From the NCBI GenBank assembly GCA_026129745.1, contig JAHCHL010000017.1:1-64000 (forward strand): a DNA stretch of 64,000 bases. The letters are read 5' to 3'. Below are positions 33,287 through 42,317 of the stretch, piece by piece. Below the pieces are notes generated by a model. The model saw only the letters and a list, made by a program, of their open reading frames with translations. It did no database searches and was not told the DNA's origin. Position 1 is the stretch's first letter; every line of letters starts with the position of its first letter. The translations under genes were made by a program, and so were the position numbers. This stretch comes from Fimbriimonadales bacterium. Lineage in GTDB: Bacteria; Armatimonadota; Fimbriimonadia; Fimbriimonadales; ATM1.

Positions 33287-34573
33287 GTGGAAGAAAGGCG
33301 AGTGGCTTCACAAGCGCGAATCGCGGTGATCTCGATCCCAGCCTTATGCCTTGGTCTCATCATCGGCATTGCGGCCCACTCGACAGGTTCGGACGTGCTC
33401 AAGACCATCGGTTCTTGGGTTGCACCTTTAGGCGAAGTCTGGACGAACTATCTTCGACTCGTCGCGATTCCGCTTATCATTTGTCTGTTGATCGCGACTG
33501 TTGCAAGAATGCAGCGTGGTGGTGCGCTCGGAAAGATTGGCGGTGTGTCGCTCGCAACCTTTGCTGCCTTCTTGATTCTCGGAGGGGTGATTGCGCTCGC
33601 TGTTGGTATTCCATTGATGCGATGGATGCCTCCGGCAATCGATGGAATGGCGTTGCCTGCAGCTGAAGATGAAACTCAAGCCGACCAGGCAGGCGGCACA
33701 TTCGGAGATTGGCTTGTGAAACTTGTGCCGACGAATGCCTTCGCTGCCGCCGCATCCGGTGAACTACTTCCTTTACTGGTTGTAACTCTTTTGTTTGCGC
33801 TCTCGGTTCGATGCATATCGGAGCCAAGCAGAGACATTATCGTAAGTCTCTTCATTGCTGTGGGCGAAGCCATGATGAAGCTGATCTCATGGGCAATCAT
33901 TGTGATGCCAATCGGAGTCTTCGCTCTGGCCTTCGGGTTCGGGATGCAACATGGTGCAGCCATTGCGGGAGTCGCTGCTTACTTCATCGCATTCATTAGT
34001 GCAATGTGTGTTCTGTTTGTTCTTCTGATGTATCCGATTGCAGCCATAGTCGGAAAGTTGGGATTCCGCAGGTTCGCAGTTGGAGTGGCCCCATCTCAAA
34101 CAGTGGCAGCCTCGACAAGGTCGTCACTTGCCACTTTGCCTACCGTTATGGATGGGGCGGAAAGATCAATCGGAATGTCACCGGCGACTGTGTCATTCGT
34201 GTTGCCGCTTGCGGCCTCGATCTTTAAGCCAAATCGAACACTGACGAGTGTTGCCAAGCTGATCTTCGTTGCAGCGCTGTTTGGAGTTGCGCTCGATCCA
34301 GGCACAATTCTTGTATTCTTTGCAACAGTGGCGATCCTTAGCGTTGGTACACCAGGAATCCCTAGTGGCGCAGGCTATACGACAATGGGAGCATACGTCG
34401 CAATCGGAATTCCCGTAGAAGGTTACATTTTCTTCAAGAGTCTGGATCCAATACCTGATGTATTCAAGACTATTGTTAATGTAACTGGTTTCATGGCCGT
34501 AGCATCAATCGTTGATAGAGTCACGGCGAACGAAACCCAACTCGATCAATTAGAACCTATTCGTCAGGCGTAA
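33287..34573 (+). CDS. Dicarboxylate/amino acid:cation symporter (DAACS)
   Basis: A 428-residue sodium- or proton-coupled transporter of the DAACS (GltP/DctA) family with eight TM helices and two re-entrant loops. The conserved serine-rich HP1 region reads QTVAASTRSSLATLPT, TM7 keeps the pattern FVLPLAASIFKPNRT rather than the usual NMDGT, and HP2 contains GTPGIPSGAGYTTM. The missing NMDGT (the sodium-binding TM7 motif) suggests altered ion or substrate binding. Start may be GTG at 33287 or a GTG at 33302 with a better ribosome-binding site. It converges with and overlaps the next gene by 17 bases. Confidence 0.87.
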   Translation: MEERRVASQARIAVISIPALCLGLIIGIAAHSTGSDVLKTIGSWVAPLGEVWTNYLRLVAIPLIICLLIATVARMQRGGALGKIGGVSLATFAAFLILGGVIALAVGIPLMRWMPPAIDGMALPAAEDETQADQAGGTFGDWLVKLVPTNAFAAAASGELLPLLVVTLLFALSVRCISEPSRDIIVSLFIAVGEAMMKLISWAIIVMPIGVFALAFGFGMQHGAAIAGVAAYFIAFISAMCVLFVLLMYPIAAIVGKLGFRRFAVGVAPSQTVAASTRSSLATLPTVMDGAERSIGMSPATVSFVLPLAASIFKPNRTLTSVAKLIFVAALFGVALDPGTILVFFATVAILSVGTPGIPSGAGYTTMGAYVAIGIPVEGYIFFKSLDPIPDVFKTIVNVTGFMAVASIVDRVTANETQLDQLEPIRQA

Positions 34574-35915
34574 AGAGAATTTGCGTTTGGCTTCTCTTCC
34601 CGGACGGCAAAGGTGGAATGGTGTCCACATGAGTGACTCGAAGCGAGGCCTCTTGCTCCACTAATTCATCGAGTAGAGATTTCAAAGTGCCGAGGTCATT
34701 CTCGTTCAAAACGCTTAGACCATCGATTAGTATCTCGAAGTCTGTGTATCCCCATTGCTTAATCTGATAATTCTCGACTGTTGGGCAAAGTTGAAGATAT
34801 TTCGAAATGGTTCGAGCAATTCTCTTGCGACCACCTGGCAATAGGATTCTATTTACCTCTCGACCCTCGAATCGTTCCACGAAAGAAAGGCTTCGATTAC
34901 AGGGACAACTGCTTCCATATACTGCGATGTCACCGACCCGATATCGAATCATCGGCATTGCGAAATTGTGGAGTGAGGTTAGCAGCACGTGACCGGGTTG
35001 GCCAGGTGGGCAAGGCATGCCATCATCATCCACGATTTCGAGAATGACATTGAGATCGTGAACGTGATAGCCGTTCGAGTCAGGGCACTGAGCTGCGACA
35101 CGGCCCACCTCGCGAGTTCCGTAGACATCAAAGACTTTGGTGCAATACGCTTGCTCAAGCTTTGCTCGCGTCTCTTCATAAAGCATCTCTCCTATCGTGA
35201 ACAACTTCTTTGCCTTGTAACCGCGCATGTAAGGAATCAGGGTCTCCATCGTAGTGGGCGTAGTCACAATGTAATCAATGGAATGCTCTTGCAATGCCGC
35301 TGCGATGGCTTCTTCACGAGACCCGATTTGAAATTGAATCCCCTTTCCGAATGCCAGTAGTCCTCCAAGTAGCCCTTCCTCCCAAGAAGCCAGAAAGTCG
35401 CCCTTCGATTCTATCCTGACCCTCGTGTTGAGAATGTTTGTGTCAGACCTAACAACCAAACAGCTTCCTGACGGATCGATGCGAGCCCAGTCATACTCGA
35501 TGAGTCGACACGCTGCGCGCCAAATCTCAAACTTGAGCGACCGAGCAGTCACAACCTTCTTCCCAGTTGTTCCCGATGTGGTTGTCTCGGAGATCGGTGC
35601 TGCAAGACCTATCGTCCTGGCCGGCACCCTTCGGGAAAGCGGTGCATCGGCAGCACAAGATCTTTCAAGCGTCGGCAGCTCACGAAAGTCATCCCAAGTT
35701 GTAATGCTCTTAGGCCCGCCATACAATTCCGCGTACAGCGGAACGTTTGCTGAAGCAAAGGAAACGAGATGCGAGACCAGGCTTAGTTGGCGGGCTCTCA
35801 GGTCGTCAACTGGCGTCCATTGGGATTCATGGAGATCTACGAATGCCCTTCGAATTGCATCCAGCGTCGGGTGCCGAATGCCCTTGTCGTGGCGAGCCAG
35901 TATGTCGCTTCGCAA
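34557..35915 (-). CDS. PaaK/CapK-like adenylate-forming ligase, second copy
   Basis: A 452-residue paralogue of the ligase at 10588-11919. It has the nucleotide loop TTSGTTGKKV, the VYGTREVGRVAAQCPDSNGY block, PMIRYRVGDIA and the cysteine pair SSCPCNRS. The C-terminal domain ends in SGKRSQTQILF, retaining the Gly-Lys of the adenylation lysine. It lies one base downstream of dapA on the same strand. Despite that pairing there is no obvious biochemical link between lysine synthesis and a PaaK-like ligase; the substrate is unknown. Confidence 0.85.
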   Translation of the reverse strand: MRSDILARHDKGIRHPTLDAIRRAFVDLHESQWTPVDDLRARQLSLVSHLVSFASANVPLYAELYGGPKSITTWDDFRELPTLERSCAADAPLSRRVPARTIGLAAPISETTTSGTTGKKVVTARSLKFEIWRAACRLIEYDWARIDPSGSCLVVRSDTNILNTRVRIESKGDFLASWEEGLLGGLLAFGKGIQFQIGSREEAIAAALQEHSIDYIVTTPTTMETLIPYMRGYKAKKLFTIGEMLYEETRAKLEQAYCTKVFDVYGTREVGRVAAQCPDSNGYHVHDLNVILEIVDDDGMPCPPGQPGHVLLTSLHNFAMPMIRYRVGDIAVYGSSCPCNRSLSFVERFEGREVNRILLPGGRKRIARTISKYLQLCPTVENYQIKQWGYTDFEILIDGLSVLNENDLGTLKSLLDELVEQEASLRVTHVDTIPPLPSGKRSQTQILFTPDE

Positions 35916-35916
35916 T

Positions 35917-36846
35917 CTACTGTGCTATCGCTGCAGTGTTCAACAAGCCATATGCTCGCATCGCGTTCTCAATCTGCTTCTTTTGTGCGTCATTCGGTGG
36001 GATGATCGGCAATCGGTACTCGGAAGTTCGGAATCCCATTAGCGCGGTCGCATACTTGATGGGAGTCGGATTAGTCGTGCAGAAGAGTGCTTGGATCAGC
36101 GGAATCATCTTTTTGTTCAATGCAATCGCACTGCCTACTTCGCCGTCGCTACAGAATAGTTCGATCAACTTGCGAATGTCCTTCCCGATGATGTGACCCG
36201 CAACTGAAACAACCCCGATACCGCCGACGGACAATACAGGGAGCGTAAGGATGTCATCTCCCGAATAGACCCGAAAGCCCTCAGGCATAGTCGTACATAC
36301 TTCCGAAATCTGCGCCAAGTTGCCGCTGGCCTCCTTCACAGCGCAGATGTTGGGCACATCATCGGAAAGTCGCTTCAACGTAGATGTCTCGACATTGACC
36401 GCCGTGCGTCCTTGAATGTTATAAATCAGTACTGGTAAGTCCGTCTGGCTAGAAACTTCCTTAAAGTGCTGATACAGACCTTCTTGGCTCGGCTTGCTGT
36501 AGTATGGAGAAACAAGCATAATCCCGTGGGCACCAGCATCAGTCGCAAGTTTGCAAAGGTGACTGCTGTGGTTGGTGTCATAGGTGCCTGCGCCAAACAC
36601 GACTGCTGCTTTGTTACCCACAGCCGAGAGTACGACTCGGAGCAGCTCCAACTTCTCGCTGTCGGAAAGCGTTGGAGATTCACCTGTCGTGCCGGCAACG
36701 ACGATCCCACTGTTATTCTGGTTGTCGACGAGAAAGTTTGCCAAGCGCTCTGCCTCGGCAAAGTCGACGCCGCCATCTGCATTGAACGGAGTAACCATCG
36801 CTGTCAGCAGTGGCCCCCAGTCTCTTGATCCTTGAAATACTCCCAT
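35917..36846 (-). CDS. dapA: 4-hydroxy-tetrahydrodipicolinate synthase
   Basis: A 309-residue DapA that condenses pyruvate with aspartate semialdehyde in the lysine/diaminopimelate pathway. The start is set at the ATG with GGAG eight bases upstream (MGVFQGSRDWGP); a TTG six codons earlier is the alternative. The pyruvate loop is GTTGESPTL, the catalytic Tyr is in LIYNIQGRTAVN, and the Schiff-base Lys in AVKEASGN. The Arg-type lysine-pathway motif is hard to place exactly, so an N-acetylneuraminate lyase-like specificity is not fully excluded, but overall resemblance is to DapA. Confidence 0.92.
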   Translation of the reverse strand: MGVFQGSRDWGPLLTAMVTPFNADGGVDFAEAERLANFLVDNQNNSGIVVAGTTGESPTLSDSEKLELLRVVLSAVGNKAAVVFGAGTYDTNHSSHLCKLATDAGAHGIMLVSPYYSKPSQEGLYQHFKEVSSQTDLPVLIYNIQGRTAVNVETSTLKRLSDDVPNICAVKEASGNLAQISEVCTTMPEGFRVYSGDDILTLPVLSVGGIGVVSVAGHIIGKDIRKLIELFCSDGEVGSAIALNKKMIPLIQALFCTTNPTPIKYATALMGFRTSEYRLPIIPPNDAQKKQIENAMRAYGLLNTAAIAQ

Positions 36847-36888
36847 TTTTGTCTCCGGGCGCAATTTAGGACTTGATTGTATCCCTAA

Positions 36889-36900
36889 CTGGTGTACCAG
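36889..36900. promoter_or_regulatory. Inverted repeat in the dapA / LanC-like divergent region
   Basis: CTGGTGTACCAG (5-bp arms, two-base centre) lies in the 111-base divergent region between dapA and the LanC-like gene, flanked by GTATC and ATAC. It could be an operator shared by both promoters. Only one copy is seen, so support is weak. Confidence 0.25.
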
Positions 36901-36957
36901 ATACCAAAAACCGAATCACACAAATGACTTGGGCTGGAGCAGCGGTAACATCCGACC

Positions 36958-38262
36958 GTGAAAGACGAAGAGTCGATATTGTCTCGGCGGAGCTTCCTTG
37001 GGGCTGGCGCAAGGGCCACGGCTCCTCCCTGGGCTGCCGGCGTTTTCGGCACAGGCAGGCCGTACAAGGAGGCCGCATTCCGAGCTGCAAGGTGGATCGA
37101 CTCTCTTGAGATACACCGAGGGGTCAACACGATTTGGCCGATCAGCCCTGGCGCAAGCGTGTCCTTCGACCTCTACTCTGGAATACCGGGTGTCGTGCTC
37201 TTTCAACTGGCTCTTAGCAAAGCCGGGTCAAGAGATGCGTTGACTCGCGCGATGGCGGGCGCGAACACTCTGATTGAGCACATTGCGAGCGGAGAAACGA
37301 AGAGCGGTCTCTATGTCGGCATTGCCGGAATTTCATGGACGTTGGAAAGAGTTTATCAGCAGAGCCGAGTTGCTGTTTATCGCGATCATGCAAGACTAGC
37401 GGCAAGAACCGCGCTTGAATCGTTGCCCAACGAAACCGACGTTGTCTTTGGCCTTGCTGGAGTTGGCTATATGTTGCTCAGGATGTCTGAAAGCGTCGGT
37501 GACTCTGCTTTGCTCGATGGGGCAGTCACGTGCGGCGAACGACTTCTTGATCGGGCACAGGAAACTGATGATGGTGGTGTTCGATGGCTTATGCGTTCGG
37601 GCGACGAAGTTGAAATGCCAGGATTCTCGCACGGAACCGCCGGGGTTGTCGCCTACTTGGCGACCTTGTACCAAGCAACTGGGTCAGAGCGATTTCTTTC
37701 AGCGGCTTCTGCAGGCGGACGTCACTTGATTGCACTGTCAGAAGGAGACGACTGTATGATTCCCAGAAAGCCGACTGAACGCATTTTCTACTCCGGCTGG
37801 TGCCACGGGCCTGTTGGAACGGCTCGGGCCTTTCATGCGCTCAATGTTGCTGAAGGAGGGCGTTGGGCCGACTGGGTCGTCAAATGTGCCAAGGCGGTCC
37901 GGAAGGGGGTGGGATTCGAGGATTGGAACAATTTCGGACTTTGCTGCGGTCTTGCCGGGAAGTTGGCCTTCTTTCTGGACTTGTTCGCAGCAAGCGGATC
38001 GCAAAACTGGTTGGTTGTTGCCAAAAGATTGGGTGACGAACTTGTAAGAGGGGCGGTATCCAGTGACGGAGAATTATGTTGGCCACACGCTGAGCATCGA
38101 GTCAAACCGAGCGAGATCGTCGCGCAATCGGGTCTGATGCAAGGCGCATCGGGAATTGGCCTTACGCTCCTCCAGCTCGATGCGGTACTCGGTGGCGAAA
38201 GCGCATCGACATATCTGCCGGACAACCCGTTTCTGTATCCAAACAACATCAATCCAGAATGA
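36958..38262 (+). CDS. Tat-signal LanC-like protein with a CCG zinc motif
   Basis: A 434-residue alpha/alpha-barrel protein of the lanthionine-synthetase C-like family. The GTG start is followed by a twin-arginine signal, SRRSFLG at residues 9-15, then a weakly hydrophobic Ala/Gly stretch. The repeated barrel glycine motifs are visible (LYSGIPGV, LYVGIAGI, FGLAGVGY, GFSHGTAG, GLMQGASGIG). Putative zinc ligands are Cys282 in WCHG and Cys329/Cys330 in LCCGLAG; His225 in FSHG matches the LanC catalytic His. LanC proteins usually carry CHG at the second site; CCG is known from ProcM-type LanM. No precursor peptide gene is seen. It overlaps a GT2 gene by four bases. Confidence 0.8.
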   Translation: MKDEESILSRRSFLGAGARATAPPWAAGVFGTGRPYKEAAFRAARWIDSLEIHRGVNTIWPISPGASVSFDLYSGIPGVVLFQLALSKAGSRDALTRAMAGANTLIEHIASGETKSGLYVGIAGISWTLERVYQQSRVAVYRDHARLAARTALESLPNETDVVFGLAGVGYMLLRMSESVGDSALLDGAVTCGERLLDRAQETDDGGVRWLMRSGDEVEMPGFSHGTAGVVAYLATLYQATGSERFLSAASAGGRHLIALSEGDDCMIPRKPTERIFYSGWCHGPVGTARAFHALNVAEGGRWADWVVKCAKAVRKGVGFEDWNNFGLCCGLAGKLAFFLDLFAASGSQNWLVVAKRLGDELVRGAVSSDGELCWPHAEHRVKPSEIVAQSGLMQGASGIGLTLLQLDAVLGGESASTYLPDNPFLYPNNINPE

Positions 38263-39179
38263 CAAGCGTGATCATCGTCTCATATAACAGCGCAGAACAT
38301 TTGAGGCAGTGCTTGTCTTCCATCGAGAACTGTGAAGTCATTGTCGTTGACAACGCATCGACCGACGGGTCTGGCGACATCATTGAAAGTGAATTCACTA
38401 ATGTCGTTCTGATACGGAATCAAAAGAACATTGGATTCGGTGCCGCTAATAATCAGGGCCTGAAGAGTGCGACCGGAGAGTTTGCTCTGTTGCTCAATCC
38501 AGATGCATATGCCAATCAAGGAGCAATTGCGCTTCTGAGCGATTTCATATCCAATCGAGATAATGTCATTGCGTGTGGCGGGTCGCTTTGGTTCGAAGAT
38601 GGATCCTTGCAGGACTCTGCATGCAATGAGCTCACACTATGGGCAGTATTCTGTGAACAAACCTACCTTGAGAAGCTATTCAAGAGGTCGTTGCTCTTTT
38701 CTCCATATTGGGTGTCATGGCGGTGCAGAAGCAGTTGCAAAGTCGCTCAGGTTATGGGCGCATGTCTGATGTTGCGAAGAGTAGATGGAGAGTTTCCGCT
38801 GTTCGATGAAAGATTCTTCTTGTACTGTGAAGACACGGAGCTATGTAAGAGACTCTCTTCTATCGGCGAATTGTGGTATGTCCCGGAAGCTAAGTTCATT
38901 CACTATCTTGGGTCATCCTCGACAGGGCAAAGATGGAAAGCAATTGGCTATTACAATCGCGGAAAAGAGCTTTATTTCAAGATTCACAAAGGCTCTTTGG
39001 CATATGTCATGTGCCTTATGCTGAATCGAATGGGAGCAATGATGAGATCATCAGTATGGATCGTTTTGACCATCATGTCTCTCGGCATGGTCTCGAAATG
39101 CAGGAGGCGACTCGTTGATTGGTTGCGAGTTCTGTTTGCCCCTATTGATCCCTATGTGCATTGGTCGAATGCGAACTAG
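38259..39179 (+). CDS. GT2-family glycosyltransferase (rhamnosyltransferase-like)
   Basis: A 306-residue family 2 glycosyltransferase. The nucleotide-sugar part reads VIIVSYNSAEHLRQCLSSIE, VIVVDNASTDGSGDI and IGFGAANNQGLK, the metal-binding stretch is LLLNPDA, and the acceptor side has FDERFFLYCEDTELCKRL. A C-terminal hydrophobic helix pair near 255-285 anchors it to the membrane. Homologues of this type add rhamnose or other sugars to cell-surface glycans. The ATG overlaps the LanC-like stop (ATGA), so the two are co-translated. Confidence 0.88.
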   Translation: MTSVIIVSYNSAEHLRQCLSSIENCEVIVVDNASTDGSGDIIESEFTNVVLIRNQKNIGFGAANNQGLKSATGEFALLLNPDAYANQGAIALLSDFISNRDNVIACGGSLWFEDGSLQDSACNELTLWAVFCEQTYLEKLFKRSLLFSPYWVSWRCRSSCKVAQVMGACLMLRRVDGEFPLFDERFFLYCEDTELCKRLSSIGELWYVPEAKFIHYLGSSSTGQRWKAIGYYNRGKELYFKIHKGSLAYVMCLMLNRMGAMMRSSVWIVLTIMSLGMVSKCRRRLVDWLRVLFAPIDPYVHWSNAN

Positions 39180-40078
39180 TCACCGACCATCTCTTCGACT
39201 GTTTTCGGCCAGTCGTTCTTGAGAATGCGAGAAAGTGCCCTATCGGCCAAGAGTCGTCCTTCATTTTGGCACTTGGCACAATAGTTCGTCTCGTTCTCGG
39301 CATATCGAATACGCTGAACCGGCATCTGACAGACAGGGCAAGGAATGCCAAATTTTCCGTGCACGGCAAACTCAGGGCGGAATGCTGTGATCTCAGTCGG
39401 CTTGGGAAAGCGACCGCCGAAGTAATGTCTTAGTTTTTCCCTCCAAAAGGTCAGCGTAGTAACTGTTGCCGAGTACAGCCGTATCATCTCGATTTCTGAA
39501 AGCGAACTAGTCAGCCTTATCGGTGACAATCTCGCAGCATGAAGGATTTCGTCCGAATAAGCATTCCCAATTCCACTCAATGTTCTCGGATTTGTTAATG
39601 CCCGTTTCAGAGTTCGATTCTCCAGAATGAGAGCGCTCTCAAACTCCTCTTTTGAAGCGTGAAGCGGATCAAGCCCTCCGGCATCGTGTTTGGCCAATTC
39701 ATTGCGGCCAATGACACAATGGAGTGCGGCACGCTTCTTTGTTCCTGATTCTATGAAAACTAAGGCACCAGAGCTGAAAGAAAGCACCGCCAAGCAGTTC
39801 TTGCCTCCCGGCCTACCCAAAACCGGTTGCTCACTCCAAACGAGTCTGCCCGAGATCATGAGGTGAAGCACAAGATACAACTCGTCATCAAACTCGATCA
39901 CGATTCGCTTGCCAAGTCGAATTATGTCCCTCACGATCTTTGTCTCGAAGGATGTCGTCGGCGGTTCAACTGTCCGCAATAGAAACGGTGAACAGATGCG
40001 GATTCGGTCTAATGATTCTCCGATCAGTCTCGAACGAAGTGCACGGATGTAAGCGCAAATATCTGGTAATTCAGGCAT
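39176..40078 (-). CDS. mutM: Fpg/Nei-family DNA glycosylase
   Basis: A 300-residue bifunctional glycosylase/AP lyase that excises oxidised bases such as 8-oxoguanine. The second of two adjacent ATGs is chosen so that Met removal exposes the catalytic Pro of MPELPD. Glu3 follows; a conserved Lys lies in RLGKRIVIEF, and the C-terminal zinc finger is CPVCQMPVQRIRY with CAKCQ. The usual PELPE reads PELPD, a mild change. Substrate preference (Fpg or Nei) cannot be fixed by eye. It is the last gene of the operon beginning near 45380 and is convergent with the GT2 gene. Confidence 0.82.
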   Translation of the reverse strand: MPELPDICAYIRALRSRLIGESLDRIRICSPFLLRTVEPPTTSFETKIVRDIIRLGKRIVIEFDDELYLVLHLMISGRLVWSEQPVLGRPGGKNCLAVLSFSSGALVFIESGTKKRAALHCVIGRNELAKHDAGGLDPLHASKEEFESALILENRTLKRALTNPRTLSGIGNAYSDEILHAARLSPIRLTSSLSEIEMIRLYSATVTTLTFWREKLRHYFGGRFPKPTEITAFRPEFAVHGKFGIPCPVCQMPVQRIRYAENETNYCAKCQNEGRLLADRALSRILKNDWPKTVEEMVGD

Positions 40079-40084
40079 CATCGA

Positions 40085-41875
40085 TCACCGGAGTTCGAGC
40101 AACATCAGTTCGTCGCCCCGATAGAGAACTCGATGTGGAATCGTTTGAAACAGCGAATAGGGGACTATAAACTCTGCAAGCTGTACGCTAGTCGGAAGTA
40201 CGATGAGCGTCGCTGACGTCTTCATGACCATGCTTCGAATAGTCTCCGACGTCGCGGTTGCTGGATTGAAGACATTTTGCAAGAGTTCATTGCGTCGATC
40301 TGAATAGTGAGGAGTCTCGCTCCAGTGGCCAGCATAGGACTTAGCTCCACCCCATCCTGTCAAAATCGGATTGAGGTCGGGCAGAATGACCTGAAATGTA
40401 TCGTCACTGATCTTTATTGCCGCGCCTGGTTGAGCGAGGACTACTTTGCTTTCAGCGTTGATTTCTCGGACAATGCGAAGAATTTCGGCAGCGTCCTTGT
40501 CAAGATAAACTCGATGCATCGTTGTGTTGCTGATATCGTCACGAATCATCTCAAGCTCACGCTGAATCCATTTGACCGACGATAGTGACAGCAAGACGGT
40601 CATTCCCAATGCCGCCATGTTTCTTATGGCCGAGCTTGATATCTTTGTCAACATCGCAGATACTGCAGGTGCAGCTAGGATGCCGAAGGGTAGCGCGATC
40701 ATCATTCCGAGCTTTCGCTGAAACAGCCCAGGATAGTATGGTGCGACGAGCACAATAGCGATCCACGCGAAGAGCAAGCTCATCACCACGTTTCTAGTTA
40801 CGAAGAAGGAACACGCAGCAATCGACAAAGCGAAACAAACAGCAAACGGCACTATGGCATAAGGGTTGGTAGAGCGCCATTGACTACAAAGGACTAACAC
40901 AGCGAAAATCATCAGAATGAATATCGTCAACGCTTTCCAAAGTTGTGCTCCGCCACTAGAATCCCTCTTTACGATGACACCAATGAAAGCGAGGGCTAGG
41001 ATCGGCAAAACGCCAAGGACCATGTTCAGCGGTGGAGCTGCTGGGGTTGGGGTGTTTGCGCGCTCCAGAAAAACCGGGTCGACAGATCGAACGTAAACGA
41101 ACCAGGCGACTGCCGGCAACGCACCACACGCTATCAGGCAGCACCTGCCTATCCAAGCAAGCACCGCTGTCTTTGAAGCAACGCATGAAGCAAGCCATCC
41201 GGCAGAGACAAGTGCGATGAGCAGCGTATCGTAGGTGTGAATGTTTGTAAGGGCGAAAAGTGCGAAAGCAGCTGGCAGTACCGGCTTCCATGAGTCTTTA
41301 GCATCAGCCATTTTATTGAAAACGACAAGCATCAGCCACAGAGCAACTGCAAACAGTCCATTGGTGAGAAGAGAAGGGAACACAAATGCTTCCGCTTGCC
41401 AAACATCGATCGGAGAGTCTTGACCATAACGCTTCCAAACCGCCCAACCAACTCCCCCTGCAAAGACAGCAAGCGACATCGAAAGCAACTGCTCCATTCC
41501 CGGTTTCGCGACGCGTGAGATGAGCCTAAACAGTGCCATCAGCGCCAATACTGAGAACACGATTCGTCCAAGGTGCATGGCGAGCGAAATACCTGTTAGC
41601 TTCGATAACCATCCCGTTAGAAGGAAGTATAGATGGACAGTAAGGCCAGGTTGCTCGTCTGCCGTAAAGCGATTCTCGAAAAGCAGTCGTCCTTCTTGCG
41701 CTTGCTTCATCCATGCCGCATAAACAGCGTGGTCATCGATGTTCCATTGGACACCAAGATACTGCGAACCGGAAGGCGTGTTTAGATGCCCAAATGCTGC
41801 TGGAAGCGAAGACAGAATGAGAACGACTGCAACGAACGGCCAAAACCAACGCGGCCGTATTGATGGATCATCCAT
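40085..41875 (-). CDS. Polytopic membrane protein (GT-C-like)
   Basis: A 596-residue membrane protein with about 12 hydrophobic segments and a C-terminal extracytoplasmic domain from about 480. Near the N-terminus, after TM1, is an acidic segment WNIDDHAVYAAW, placed where GT-C enzymes carry their catalytic Asp. The overall architecture (many TMs, then soluble C-part with NPILTGWGG) resembles lipid-linked-sugar mannosyltransferases or YfhO-like proteins. Function is inferred from architecture only. It begins nine bases after the lipoprotein gene's stop. Confidence 0.7.
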   Translation of the reverse strand: MDDPSIRPRWFWPFVAVVLILSSLPAAFGHLNTPSGSQYLGVQWNIDDHAVYAAWMKQAQEGRLLFENRFTADEQPGLTVHLYFLLTGWLSKLTGISLAMHLGRIVFSVLALMALFRLISRVAKPGMEQLLSMSLAVFAGGVGWAVWKRYGQDSPIDVWQAEAFVFPSLLTNGLFAVALWLMLVVFNKMADAKDSWKPVLPAAFALFALTNIHTYDTLLIALVSAGWLASCVASKTAVLAWIGRCCLIACGALPAVAWFVYVRSVDPVFLERANTPTPAAPPLNMVLGVLPILALAFIGVIVKRDSSGGAQLWKALTIFILMIFAVLVLCSQWRSTNPYAIVPFAVCFALSIAACSFFVTRNVVMSLLFAWIAIVLVAPYYPGLFQRKLGMMIALPFGILAAPAVSAMLTKISSSAIRNMAALGMTVLLSLSSVKWIQRELEMIRDDISNTTMHRVYLDKDAAEILRIVREINAESKVVLAQPGAAIKISDDTFQVILPDLNPILTGWGGAKSYAGHWSETPHYSDRRNELLQNVFNPATATSETIRSMVMKTSATLIVLPTSVQLAEFIVPYSLFQTIPHRVLYRGDELMLLELR

Positions 41876-41884
41876 GATAAGTCG

Positions 41885-42310
41885 CTACCCAGTCTTAGGA
41901 ATTTCCTTGCCCATGCTCTCATACACTTCTATAATGATCCGCCTCCCTTGCAACGCTTGCCGATTGCTCGCGTCTACGGCTAAGACCTCTTCGTAAACAG
42001 TTAGAGCTTTCGGATACTTTTCGGACGGGACTCCGGGTCCAAAATTGAGTGCATCCGCATAAGCGATCGCTGCATCGACGAACTCTGCTCGAGCATTTGC
42101 ATCAGCCTCAAACTTCTGCTTCTTTTCAATATAGACTTTCTCTAATGTTGCAACGTCCAAACTGGGTCTTTGAGTTTCGTTGGTCGCAGTTGCCTCCGTA
42201 TGAGCCTTTCCTGGAGTGTCGATTTTACCAGGCGCGGCATCTTGCCAACTGTCGCAGGAGACAAGGAAAGCGAGCACTATTAGAAGCAGAAAGGTTCGTC
42301 CTATTTTCAT
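41885..42310 (-). CDS. Small TPR-like lipoprotein
   Basis: A 141-residue lipoprotein with a signal peptide ending in the lipobox LVSC (FLLLIVLAFLVSC). A disordered spacer is followed by a helical region (about 60-135) with a TPR-like pattern: AFVDAAIAYADALN-type helices and YPKALTVYEEVLAVDASNRQAL. It probably binds partner proteins at the membrane. It is seven bases from the DUF4350 gene, so they are co-transcribed. Confidence 0.75.
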   Translation of the reverse strand: MKIGRTFLLLIVLAFLVSCDSWQDAAPGKIDTPGKAHTEATATNETQRPSLDVATLEKVYIEKKQKFEADANARAEFVDAAIAYADALNFGPGVPSEKYPKALTVYEEVLAVDASNRQALQGRRIIIEVYESMGKEIPKTG

Positions 42311-42317
42311 ACCAGCA

